Origin: Apis mellifera
Taxonomy: Eukaryota > Arthropoda > Insecta > Hymenoptera > Apidae
Assembly: GCF_003254395.2 (NCBI RefSeq)
Contig: NC_037643.1
Location: forward strand, 13,596,963 to 13,660,962
DNA: 64,000 nt
Reading direction: 5' to 3'
Made by a program: the position numbers and the translations under genes. Under the pieces are notes generated by a model. It made no database searches. It was not told where the DNA came from and saw only the letters and a program-made list of their open reading frames with translations. This document shows positions 24,813-35,493 of the stretch, piece by piece. The number at the start of each line of letters is the position of its first letter. Position 1 is the stretch's first letter.

Positions 24813-25686
24813 AGTTTACACAAATTTTTACTCCAGATCGTTTCGATTTCAGATAAAAATCTCGCCGATAATTGGAAAGAAATAAAACCGTCTCGTTAAA
24901 AAAGAGAGAGAAAAAATAATCTTGAGCCTGATCCAAATCTCGATTCATCGGCGATCACTCGTAGGATGGAAGGTACGACGTAACAAAATTTCTATTTGAA
25001 TATCGCGCGGGTCGATCGTTCGATTCGTAACGCGAGTTTCGTGTTCGACCGGTCGAGATATAATGATTGTATCGACGTTACGTCGAGACGATTAACGGTT
25101 TCCGAGGTGTCTCGATCTAGGATGATCGTCCTAACGCAACTTCGTAAGCGAAAATAACCTTTGCCGTTTCGAACGTTCGAGTTATTAGCCGTTCCATCGT
25201 TGCGCGGCGTGTCGCGTCGAGATCGTCGACGAAGAGCTCGAAGCGGGGATAAGCGGTGCCCGTGGCTCTCCTTCGAAACGGTGAACGGCACGCCTCGAGT
25301 CTTGGAACGGGACACGGGTACACGCGCGCACTCGAGATTAAAATTACGCGCGTGTTTCGCTACGATCGAGGGACGTTTCTTCTCGCCGATGCGCGATACG
25401 ATCGCGAGTTCCCTCGCGAACCAATTCCGGCTAAAGATTTTCAACTTTTTATTTTTACCCGGCGATAAATACCGAATTTCCCTCGAATTCGATGTTTTCC
25501 ACGGTTTGATCCGGCAGGAAAAGGTAGCTTCGTTCGAGGAAATCGTTTTCAAATCGATATTTCGAATATCGTGAACGCGAGAAAAGAAAGGATTGTTATT
25601 CGACCGTATCAATTTCATCCCGAAATTTCGCTTTCCGATACGAAAATTTGTCGACAAACTTTGCACTCGAATAGATTCATTTTCAT
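24813..25686. repeat. Segmental duplication, copy B (unique part)
   Basis: Direct-orientation partner of 10905-11787, lying about 13.9 kb downstream. The minus strand is open for 224 codons (24992-25666, non-ATG start). In copy A the same frame is broken by a TGA where copy B has TGC, the result of one T/G difference that is silent in the plus frame. The plus frame at 25161-25574 (137 codons, TTG start) exists in both copies, but 8 of 10 differences change the residue. I therefore call this non-coding repeat DNA. It matches no transposon family I can name. Confidence 0.85.
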
Positions 25687-26380
25687 TGTATAATACGAAG
25701 AAAGAAGAAAAAGTTATTAGAGATCCACGAGCAATTGTAACTTATTTTCCTCCCCCTAAATATAACAAAAATCTCGATCTCCCTCGATCATTAACCCTCG
25801 ATATTTTCTATAGTTTTATTCAGCAAGAAGAGGTATCTTTATTCGAGAAAGTCATTTTCAAATTGATATTTTGAATATCGTTCATCTCCACTGTATAATA
25901 CGAAGAAAGAAGAAAAAGTTATTAGAGATCCACGAGCATTATAACTTATTTCCCTCCCCCTAAATATAACAAAAATCTCGATCTCCCTCGATCATTAATC
26001 CGATATTTTCTTTTATCCAGCAAGAAAAGGTATCTTTATTCGAGGAAATCATTTTCAAATTGATATTTTGAATATCGTTCATCTCCACTGTATAATACGA
26101 AGAAAGAAGAAAAAGTTACTAGAGATCCACGAGCATTATAACTTATTTCCCTCCCCCTAAATATAACAAAAATTTCGATCTCCCTCGATCATTAATCCGA
26201 TATTTTCTATAGTTTTATCCAGCAAGAAAATGTATCTTTTGTTTTCAAATTAATTTGAATATATCGTTCATCTCCATTTCCACTGTATAATACGAAGAAA
26301 GAAGAAAAAGTTACTAGAGATTCACGAGCACTATAACTTATTTCCCTCCCCCTAGATATAACAAAAATCTCGACTTGGGA
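25687..26380. repeat. Tandem array B, about 200 bp monomer
   Basis: TGTATAATACGAAGAAAG recurs near 25687, 25892, 26089 and 26284, giving four units with steps of 195-205 bp. All units share GAAGAAAAAGTTA(T/C)TAGAGA and (T/C)CCACGAGCA variants that the sister array lacks. The last unit is truncated and is followed by GC-rich unique DNA. Confidence 0.9.
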
Positions 26381-27010
26381 GGGAGGAAATAGGAAGACGA
26401 GCCCCTGGATCATTAATTGCAACGACGAAAGAATTAAAAAAACCCGGTATCCGAACTTTAATCCAATTTAACAATGGCGGAGGAGCAACAAAGCTCGTCC
26501 ACCACCCCTCCTCCCCTTCATTCACCGCGCTTCAACAAACTTTCGCGCGAAATGAATTACAAATTTCGCGAAAACGAATGCATTCGAATAGCTTTCATCC
26601 ACCTGCCTCCCCCTCCCCTCGCCGTAGCTACGAGTTTTTGGCATCAGTCCCGGATGCCGGAACGTTTAATTAGAAAACTAAACCGGTGGGAAGCGGCGGG
26701 GCGCGGAAGAATGGGAAAGGAGAAGAGGATCGAGGAAAAGAGTGGATGGAGTAAGTGTGTAAAGCGGATGGGGCGACATCCGGTGAAAGGAATTTACGGG
26801 GCGGCCCCGAGATGCCCGCGCAATTCTAATAAAATATATCGGGCAATTAAACTCCCTAGATATTCGGCGGCGCGGCGTGATCTACGAGGCCGCCCCTCTC
26901 CCCCCCCCCCCCCCTCCTCCGCCTAAATTACTTCGAATCGGCATTTTTCACAGCGAGAAACGGCCGATTATCACCGAGTCCATCGAAATAGTTCGTGGCT
27001 GATATACATG
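26381..27010. other. GC-rich island
   Basis: Mixed to GC-rich unique DNA containing a C15 run at 26900-26914 and the ATG-started open frame listed separately. A TTCGCGCGAAATGAATTACAA-like stretch and other CpG clusters suggest a conserved or regulatory element, but nothing specific is recognised. Confidence 0.4.
26474..26926 (+). CDS. Orphan open frame, 150 codons, doubtful
   Basis: I do not recognise this frame. It starts at an ATG in a fair context (AACAATGGCGGAG) and begins MAEEQQSSSTTPPPLHSP. It has a basic, tryptophan-containing middle (residues about 65-115) and ends in a proline run (PSPPPPPSSA) produced by the C15 tract. No signal peptide, membrane segment or domain motif is visible, and there is no sign of splicing. 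It lies just right of a repeat array in a CpG-rich island, where stop codons are rare by composition. It may be nothing more than chance. It is listed because it is one of the few frames here with a real ATG, a reasonable start context and no tandem repeat. Confidence 0.12.
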   Translation: MAEEQQSSSTTPPPLHSPRFNKLSREMNYKFRENECIRIAFIHLPPPPLAVATSFWHQSRMPERLIRKLNRWEAAGRGRMGKEKRIEEKSGWSKCVKRMGRHPVKGIYGAAPRCPRNSNKIYRAIKLPRYSAARRDLRGRPSPPPPPSSA

Positions 27011-28310
27011 ATTTCGATATACGTGGGATTAGGGAAGAGAAACGAAACTCTTTCGTTTTGTTTTATTTTATACGAGTTGTTTGTCACTTTTGGATTTGAA
27101 GAATGTTTTAATGTAAAAATTTTCAAAATTTCTTCCAGAGAATATTGATATCTTCGTTGATATCTTTCACGATCGATTCTTTTTATTCATCATACATAAA
27201 AATTTTTGAAATTTCTTCCAAATCGAGAACTAGTCGATCCTTTGACTTCTTTTTTGTCGATATCCTTTTTGTTATTCTTCGTATCCAAAAATTTCCAAAT
27301 TTTTTTCCATCATTCACGATCGATCGTGATCGATCTTCTTTTCTTATCGTTCTTCATACTCAAAAATTTTTAAATTTTAAAATTTCTCCAAATATCGAGA
27401 ACGAGTCGATTCTTCGACATCTTTTTCGTCATTACTTTTCGTTATCCTTCGTATCTAAAATTTTTTCCATCCAACATCGATCCTTCACCAATATTTGTTA
27501 CTTTTCACGATCGATCGATCTTCTTTCTTCGTATCCAAAAATTTCCAAAATTTCTTCTATCCAACATCGATCCTTCGCCAATATCTTTCACGATTGATCG
27601 ATCGATCCTTTTTCGTGCATTCTTACTACGTCCATTCTTCATACCCAAAAATTTCTTCTATTCATCATCGATCCTTCGCCAAAAAAATTTCTAAAATTTC
27701 TCCCAAATCGAAAATTAGTTGATCCTTCAATATCTTTTTCGTCGATATCCGTTACCTTTCGTCATTCTTCGTATCCAAAAATTTCCAAAATTTCTTCCAT
27801 CCAACATCGATCCTTCGCCAATATCTGTTGCTTTCCACGATCGATCGATCCTCTTTCGTCCATTCTCATAGTCCTTTATATCCAAAAATTTTCAAAATTT
27901 CTCCCATCCTTCCAATATCTGTTACTGTTTCGTGCATCCTCATTCTTCATACCCAAAAATTTCCAAAATTTCTTCCGCCCAACATCGATCCTTCGCTAAT
28001 ATCTTTCACGATCGATTGATTTTCTTTTCTCATCGTTTTTCATACCCAAAAATTTCCAAAATTTCTCCTACTTAAACATAAATCCTTCGCCAATATTTGT
28101 TACGATCTTCTTTCTTAATATTAATACTTAAAAATTTTCAAAATTTCTCCATCCTTCGCCAATATCTGTTACTGTTTCGTGCATCTTCATCCTTCATACC
28201 CAATAATTTCCAAAATTTTTTCCAACATCGATCCCTCGCCAATATCCGTTACTTATCACGATCGATCTTCCTCTTTCCTTCTTATAATAACTTGCAACAA
28301 CTTCGACATC
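27011..28310. repeat. Tandem array, units about 90-140 bp, GATCGATC-rich
   Basis: Units combine CCAAAAATTTCCAAAATTTC, CCAACATCGATCCTTCGCCA, ATATCTGTTAC and CACGATCGATCGATC. The word CATCGATCC starts near 27476, 27565, 27666, 27805 and 27983, with decayed copies on both sides. About twelve units are present. The plus-strand frames are serine/phenylalanine/isoleucine-rich by-products. Confidence 0.85.
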
Positions 28311-29040
28311 TCTTTCCCTTCACCTTTCGATCGATCCCCCTCTCCTCTCCACGCCAACACTCCACACCGGTTAACTCTATTCCTCTAATTATCCCCCTCT
28401 GTCCCAGCATCGAGTTCGGACGAGGAAATCGCATCAAGCTCGAGTAAGAAAAGAAGAAAACCCAACCGCGTGACTCGAGGTGTCGAACGTGCGGATCCTT
28501 GCCTTCTCCTCTCCTCGGCTGCTCTGCGAAGAGAGCGTAATAGCAGGAGGAGGAGGGGTGGGTGGTCGAAGGGATGGGCAGACCCTTTGGCTTCGGATCA
28601 AAGCAGCGCCCCCAAAGATCAATACGGTCGGTGAGAAGGGGCTGGAGCGGCGGCGTGGAGCTGGCAAAAGGTGAGCAGGATGGGGAGGGATGGGGAAGGT
28701 TGGATGTCGGCGTTGTGTCGCGGTTGATCGAGGGCGCGCGGGGCATTAGCGGATCGTGTGCACCGTCCCCCCCCCTTCTCCTTCTTCTTCTTCTTCTGAT
28801 TCTCTTCGCCCCTCTTCGCAAACACGTCACGTAGTAGTTTTCGGGCCGGCCGGAAGCAAAGGGGCATAAATAGGCGCAATTAAGGGAGCGAAGAGAGCGA
28901 AGAGAGCCACGAGGAAATTTCCCGCGACCCGGCGGAAGCAATTTAGCCCGCTTGTGCTTCCACTCCCCCCTCTTTCTTCTTTCTTCTTCCTCTTCTTCTT
29001 CTTTTTCTTGCAAGGATTGGTGTAGGCGCGCGAGTGGTGG
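28311..29040. other. GC-rich island
   Basis: CpG-rich unique sequence with (TTC)n near 28780 and 28970-29010 and a C9 run near 28767. A strong donor-like site AAG|GTGAGC lies at about 28670 (plus). On the minus strand a 297-codon frame (28282-29175) spans the island. It is the longest frame in the window but consists of glutamate/arginine runs from GA tracts and serine/proline-rich filler, and the overlapping frames on the same DNA look no different. I do not call a gene. Confidence 0.4.
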
Positions 29041-29870
29041 AAGTATCGCATTCAGGGTGAAGAGATTTTTGAGAGCGATAGAGGAGGAAAGGCTAAAGTT
29101 GGGATTATTTTGAATTTTATTGAGAATATGTGTTTTGTATTGTATTCTTCGAATTTGACACAGGCGTGTTTTCATTTCTTGATTGATCGAAAAAAAATTA
29201 AATTGTTTCTCTTCTCTTTTAGAATAAATTTTGTTTAATGAATAAATTGAGGAATTTGAATCTTGTTCTTTAAATTTAACAAATGCAGGATATTTTTATT
29301 TCTTGAAAAATGAAGCTCAAAATCTAAAATTTCTACGATAATTTTTAAAGTTTCTCTTCTTTTTAAATTCAATTCTGTATCGTTGAAGGAATAAATGAAA
29401 AGGAATTTGAATTTAAATTTAACAAATGCAGGATATTTTTATCTCTTGAAAAATGAAGCTCAAAATCTTAATCAAAATAAAAAGGAATTTGAACGTAATC
29501 TTGTTCTTTAAATTTACCAAATGCAGGATATTTTTATTTCTTGAAAAATGAAGCTCAAAATCTAAAATTCCTATGATAATTTTTAAACTTTCTCTTTTTT
29601 TTAAATTTAATTATATATTGTTAAAAGAATAAATGAAAAGGAATTTGAATCTTGTCCTTTAAATTTACCAAATGCAGATATTTTTATTTCTAAAATTCTT
29701 AAATTTCTACGATTAATTTTTAAAATTTCTCTTCCTTTCAAAATTGCGTATCGTTGAACGAACGAATGAAAAGGAGGATATTTTTATTTCTCGAGACTAA
29801 ATAAATTTTTAAACTTTCTCTTCCTTTCAAATTGTAACAATTAAACAAAAAAATAAAAAAAAAAGAATCT
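29041..29870. repeat. Tandem array, units about 95-150 bp
   Basis: AATGCAGGATATTTTTAT recurs near 29283, 29426, 29521 and 29672, with GGAATTTGAATCTTGTTCTT and TTCTTGAAAAATGAAGCTC alongside. The left flank at about 29145-29185 reads TTCGAATTTGACACAGGCGT then TTTCATTTCTTGATTGATCG, a CpG-richer relative of the unit, and is likely the parental copy. Confidence 0.8.
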
Positions 29871-30480
29871 ATTTACAGGTAATTCGAATAATCAATTTTC
29901 GAAAATATATTCGTCCTTTATCATTCCTCCTCGATCCCGTAGCCGCCAATTTTGAAGGAAGAGACGAGGGGAGGGGGGACGATCCGGCCGATATAATCGT
30001 GAATTTGATCACGGATCCGAGGAATTAGGTAAATCGTGTGCAAACGGGCCGGGTCACGCAACGGACCGCCACCAGATATTTGGTTAAATATTAACGACGT
30101 CGTTAAAACAACGCATTTGCGGTTCGTTAAGCCGGAGGGGCTCGTCTAACGACTGGCCATCGAGGGCTAGCTTCCACCACGCGATACCACTATGTTTATT
30201 CCGCTCTCTCTCTCTTTAATCTAGAGACGGGGCGATGTAGACCGGTTTATCATCACTCGATGCAACGATAAAATATTTATTATATTGATTCAAGGAATTA
30301 TAATTTTGCTTTTCTGTTGACACACGGTGATTTTTTATTACGCGTAATTGCAAAAAGTAAAGTTCGAATGGAATATCGTTATGGAATAAATTTATTTGCC
30401 ATTAATTAATAAAAGTAAAATGAAATTTAAGTTTAATCTAAACTGAGAGCTAGGTTATTTTTATTTGTAAAAAGAAATGA
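29871..30480. other. GC-rich island grading into AT-rich spacer
   Basis: 29900-30250 is CpG-rich unique DNA (for example GGGCCGGGTCACGCAACGG near 30047, ACGACGTCGTT near 30093, a small palindrome). 30250-30480 is AT-rich. No gene signal is seen. The compact, well-bounded island may be a conserved non-coding element. Confidence 0.4.
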
Positions 30481-31950
30481 TGAAAATTGTTGAAAAGGTA
30501 TCATGGAAATCCTTTCTTAATATTTTCTTAATTTGTCACAGACATGGATGATAAGAAGATAGTTTTCTGAGATATATTTGCACCAGTTAATACAATCATT
30601 GGAAGAATATTACTTTGGATTGTAAGAAATGGATGGGTAAAAAATAAAATTTGTGGTTAATTGAAATTGCTTTCTTTTAAATTATAATAAAATAAAGATT
30701 GTGAGAGGTGGAAAGCTGAAAATGAAAAATAAAATTTGCATCCAGCACTTGAAATTGTTTTTTTTTAGATTATAAAATAATTGAAAGAATATTACTTTGG
30801 ATTGTAAGAAGTGGATTCTAGGATGAAAAATATATTTGCATCAACAATAGTTAAAATCAGAAGATTGTAAAATGAAAAATATATTTGCATCAATACCAGT
30901 TTAAATCACCTTTCTTTAGATTGTAACAAAATTGAAAGAATATTATTTTGGATTGTAAGAAGTGGAAGGCTCTAGGATGAAAAATATATTTGCATCAACA
31001 CCAGTTAAAATCACCTTTTTTTAGATCATAAAAAAATTGAAAGAATATTATTTTGAATTGTAAAAAGACTAGAATGAAAAATATATTTGCACCAGTTGAA
31101 ATCAATTTTCTTTAGATTATAACAAAATTGAAACAATATTATTTTGGATTGTAAGAAGTAGAAGATTCTAAGATGAAAAATATATTTGCATCAGCACCAG
31201 TTGAAAGATTATAAGAAGGTTGTAGGATGAAAAATAAAATTTGCATCCAGTACTAATTGAAATCACTCTTTGGAGTTTCTTTAGACAAAACAAAATAACA
31301 ACAAAATAATTGAAAGAATATTACTTTGAATTGTAAAAAGTGAAAGGCTCTAAGATAAAAAATAAAATTTGCATTCAGCACCAATTGAAATCACTCTTTA
31401 GAGTTTCTTTAAACTATAACAAAATAATTGAAAGAATATTACTTTGGATTGTAAGAAGTAGAAGGCTCTAGAATGAAAAATATATTTGCATCAGCACCAG
31501 TTAAAAGATTGTAAGAAGATTTGCATCCATACAGCACTTGAAATTGTTTTTCTTTAGATTATAAAAAAATTGAAAGAATATTATTTTGGATTGTAAGAAG
31601 GCTCTAGAATGAAAAATATATTTCCACCAGTTGAAATTACCTTTCTTTAGACTGTAACAAAATAATTGAAAGAATATTATTTTGAATAAGAAGGTTCTAG
31701 GATATAAAAATATATTTGCATATATCAGCACTAATTGAAATCACCTTTCTTTAGATTGTAACAAAATTAAAACAATATTATTTTGGATAAGAAGACTCTA
31801 GGATGAAAAATATATTTGCATCCAGCACCAGTTGAAATCACTCTTCAGAGTTTCTTCAGACTGTAACAGAATAATTGAAAGAATATTACTTTGTAAGAAG
31901 TGTAAGGGTCTAGAAAGAGAGATATATTTGTATCCAGCAGTTGGAATCAA
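30481..31950. repeat. Tandem array, units about 95-180 bp
   Basis: Units carry TTGAAAGAATATTACTTTGG, ATTGTAAGAAGTGGAAGG, CTAGGATGAAAAATATATTT, GCATCAGCACCAGTTGAAA and TCACCTTTCTTTAGATTGTA. GAATATTA(C/T)TTTGGA appears near 30604, 30787, 30936 and about nine further times to 31890. About twelve units, variably deleted. Confidence 0.85.
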
Positions 31951-32300
31951 GTTTTGTATCAATTACCCTTGTAAAATAAAGATAAATACAAGGGGTTGGT
32001 CGATGATTGATGGGCCAGATTCGAGTCTCGTTACATCAGGGACGTCGTGTCGCGACTCGTGTAATTAAGCTCTGCGAGTCTCGACGACACAGCCCGAGGG
32101 TCTGCTCTCAAGTTCCCGTTTGTAGTAACTAAATGCGTTTGACAACGGAAGCTCTGTGTCTCCCCTTGCCTTAGCCCTGAGCGATATTTCGCTGGGACTG
32201 TTCGCTCGAGCAATCGCGGCTACACGTCCGCCTAAACGACCATCTTCCGTTAATTCGATCACCTCGCCAACAATCTTCAAATATAATAAGACAACAATTG
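31951..32300. other. Isolated GC-rich segment between two arrays
   Basis: About 270 bp (32015-32285) of GC-balanced, non-repetitive sequence enclosed by 1.5 kb arrays on each side. On the minus strand a 71-codon frame (32065-32280, TTG start) reads EDGRLGGRVAAIARA then ...SEISLRAKARG and looks unusually protein-like in composition. An acceptor-like TTATATTTGAAG precedes it. I cannot assign a family. Alternatives are an exon, a conserved non-coding element, a structured RNA or part of an old mobile element. Confidence 0.3.
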
Positions 32301-33990
32301 AAACCTGAATACCTGAAACGATACTGATTTAAAATCTTTAGTAGAAAATAGTCGAGGAAAAGGAAATTACTTTGAGATGTTCGATTTTTGGTCGAGTTCA
32401 AATTTATTTGTCGAAGTTAAGAAAAAATTTAAGGATTTAAGAAAAAATTGTTATCAAATATTATTAGTATTATGTTATGTTATCAAATATTATTGATATT
32501 ATAATTAAAAGAAAGGTCGAATTTTTGGAAAGATCGAGTTACGATAGAAAAATTTAAGGATTCGAGTGATTTTGGATTTAATCAATAATTAGGAAAATTT
32601 AACGGGAAGAAAAATTGAAGAACTCGAGTTGTAATAGAAAAATTTAAAAACTCGAGTAATTTTGGATTTAAAAAATAGTAAAAATAGAAAGAAATATTGA
32701 AGAACTCGAGTTGTAATAGAAAAATTTAAAGAGTAATTTTGTATTTAATTCATACTAAAATTTTAGTTAATAGTAAAATTTAAAGGGAAGAAAAATTTAA
32801 GGATTCGAATGATTTTGGATTTAATATGATTTAAAAAATAATAAAAATGGAAAGAAATATTGAAGAACTCGAATAATAGAAAAATTTAAAGATTGGAGTA
32901 ATTTTGGATTTAATCCATACTAAAATTTTAGTTAATAGTAAAATTTAAAGAGAAGAAAAATTTAAGGACTCGAATAATTTTGCATTTAATTTATACTAAA
33001 ATTTATATATAATTTATACTAAATTTTACTTAATACTAAAGTTAATATTAAAATTTAAAGGGAAGAAAAATAAGGACTCGAGTAATTTTGGATTTAATCA
33101 ATAGTAAAAATGGAAAGAAATATTGAAGAACTCTAATATTGAAGAGTTATAATAGAAAAATTATAGAATATAGAATATAGAATATAGAATATTATAGAAT
33201 AATAGAAAAAGGACTCGAGTAATTTTGGATTTAATCAATAGTAAAAATGGGAAGAAATATTGAAGAACTCGAGTTTTAATAGAAAAATTTAAAAACTCAA
33301 GTAATTTTGAATTTAATCAATAGTAAAAATGGAAAGAAATATTGAAGAACTCGAGTTTTAATAGAAAAATTTAAAGATTCGAGTAATTTTGGATTTACGA
33401 ATCAAATATTTTGCATTTAGTCAATACTAAAATTTAATGGAAAGAAAAATTGAAGAACTAAAGTTGTAATAGAAAAATTTAAAGAGTAATTTTGCATTTA
33501 ATCCATACTAAAATTTAAGGAGAAGAAAAATTGAAGAACTCGAGTAATTTTGGATTTACTTTACGAATCAAATACTTTGCATTTAATATTAAAATTTAAC
33601 AGGAAGAAAAATTGAAGAACTCGAATTGTAATAGAAAAATTTAAAGAGTAATTTTGTATTTAATCTATACTAAAATTTTAGTTAATACTAAAATTTAAAG
33701 AGAAGAAAAATTTAAAGATTCGACTAATTTTGAATTTACTTTACGAATCAAACACTTTAGTATTTAATCAATAACTGAAGTTGTAATAGAAAAATTTAAA
33801 GATTCGAATAATTTTACATTTAATCCATACTAAAAATTTTAATTAAAGGAAAGAAGAATTAAAGGACTCGACTAATTTTGCATTTAATTTACAGATCAAA
33901 TAATATATTCTAAGACCCACTACCTACTTTAGTCAATACTTTAAAATAATTTAACTCGAGAAAAAGTTAATATCGAATTTTTAGAGAACT
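32301..33990. repeat. Tandem array, units about 80-160 bp
   Basis: Units are built from AAAAATTGAAGAACTCGAGT, TGTAATAGAAAAATTTAAAG, ATTCGAGTAATTTTGGATTT and AATCCATACTAAAATTT. GAAGAACTCGA appears near 32617, 32700, 32863, 33262, 33341, 33532 and 33616. Length differences come from insertion or loss of the TACTAAAATTTTAGTTAATA piece. Confidence 0.85.
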
Positions 33991-35040
33991 CGAGTGTTAT
34001 TTGACATAATAAAAAAAATTCAAAAACTTTGTTTACTCTACAAATCAAATAATGCTTTAAAACGATTTAACGCAAGAAAAAAATAAGAATTCTTGCTCGA
34101 TGAAACAACTACAACCCCAAGACTCGCTATTCCAAGCATCAGTATGCACCAGTTCTAAACGATGACCCCGCCCGCGCGAACCATAAACACCCTCGGTTGG
34201 CAAACAATGATCGATCAAAGGGTCACTCGTTGACCCGTCGATCGGCATCGCGATCCGCAGATGGAGACTGACGGCAGAAACGCGCAGCAAAGGGGTATCC
34301 TAAAATCCCCCTGGGAAATTGCCGGGAAATAAAGGAAAAACTGGACGACCAACCGTCCGACCCTGTGTTGTCCACCAGCCCCCTAATATTAATTTAATAA
34401 CACCCGACTCGAGCAATTGACAGGCAATAACAGGGCTGGCTGGCAATCAGCCTTTTCGAACCTCCTCCTCCTTCCTTCCTTCCTTCCTTCTCCTGGAAGA
34501 ACGTTCCTCGAAAAGGGAGAACGAAGCTGAAGGAAGGGGTGGGCAACCCTTTCGCCGGATGTCACTCGAGGCGCTCTCTCCTCTGAATCCTGGTGGTGGT
34601 GGTTGTTGTTGTTCTTGTTGATTTCATCGCACGTTCCAGACCCTTCGGGAATCGAGAAGGGGTTGGAACGACGTAAGGATTTAAGGGGTGGCCTCATTGT
34701 TCCTGCGAGAGGGAGAGAGAGCACCGATGGAATTCCGCCTGTTTCGGATCCAGCTTGCGACCGTAGGCACGTACACCCTTGTAAACAGAAAAACGCGGCC
34801 CGCACGCTGATATCCAAGCTACGCTTTATCAGAGAACCATTTAACCTTTAAGAGGGGGAGGGGTTGCGGAAGCGTTGTTCGTGCGAGACGCCAAGCTCTC
34901 CGCCCCTCGTTTCCATCCGCAAACGGATGATCTTGTAAATTGAAAGAGAGCCGGAAGTAAGTTGAATCGATCTCATCTCGAACGATTGGATTTTTAGATA
35001 TATTTGGATATTGATGATGAGAAACGTTGTATTATATTGT
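33991..35040. other. Gene-free GC-rich island
   Basis: GC-rich unique DNA at about 34100-34930 with CTTCCTTCCTTCCTTCC near 34470 and GTGGTGGTGGTTGTTGTTG near 34592. Open frames on both strands (34057-34290 minus, 34389-34817 minus, 34603-34851 plus) overlap and are unrecognised. The right edge leads to the first mariner end at 35045. Confidence 0.4.
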
Positions 35041-35044
35041 ACAA

Positions 35045-35078
35045 AGGGTGTCCCAAAATTAACGCAAGATTCGAATTA
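35045..35078 (+). repeat. Extra left mariner terminus (L1)
   Basis: A 34 bp end beginning AGGGTGTCCCAAAATTAACG that matches the left end at 35494 with one change. Similarity continues inward through TTAAATATAAAAGAGA to about 35095 and then stops. It is preceded by TATTGTACAA, so a TA target is plausible. It has no adjacent right end of its own. Confidence 0.85.
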
Positions 35079-35493
35079 AATATAAAAGAGAGTTTTTAGT
35101 CTTTGAAGCAACTCTAAAACCCTATCCCCCGTGCGATTTCGCAAACCTGTCGGAATTTCATCGATTAAATTCGCATCCCAATGTCGCAGTTAGAGGTCAG
35201 GGAGAAGAACCTTTCGACTTTACTAATAACTGTTGCAAGTGTCAAGGGTTGGGATGGAACCCTTGAGGGATAAAAGGAAACCTCTCTCTCTCGTCCTATC
35301 CTTCACATCTTTGAATAAAGTACGAAACAATTATAGGAAATAATTCTCCAATAAAAAAAATAAATTATAGAAATTAAATCATTAATCCATTTCTTCCTCG
35401 TTTGAACTTCTCACTCTCGTGTTTAATTTAATTTAACACGATTCGTAATTCATTTCTTTAAGAATCTTAAGAATTTTTTAAGATTGTATACAA
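35079..35493. other. Spacer between the two left mariner ends
   Basis: About 400 bp of non-repetitive sequence, GC-balanced at 35100-35300 (TATCCCCCGTGCGATTTCGC near 35123). No coding or transposase similarity is visible, so it is probably host DNA caught between two termini. Confidence 0.4.

Noticed and set aside
24992..25666. 224-codon minus-strand frame as a gene
   Set aside because: The sister copy at 11093-11767 has a stop in the same frame and substitutions show no protein constraint. It has a non-ATG start.
28282..29175. 297-codon minus-strand frame, the longest in the window
   Set aside because: It has no ATG at its start, runs through GA/TC tracts that give glutamate/arginine runs, and is overlapped by open frames on both strands. 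No domain is recognised.
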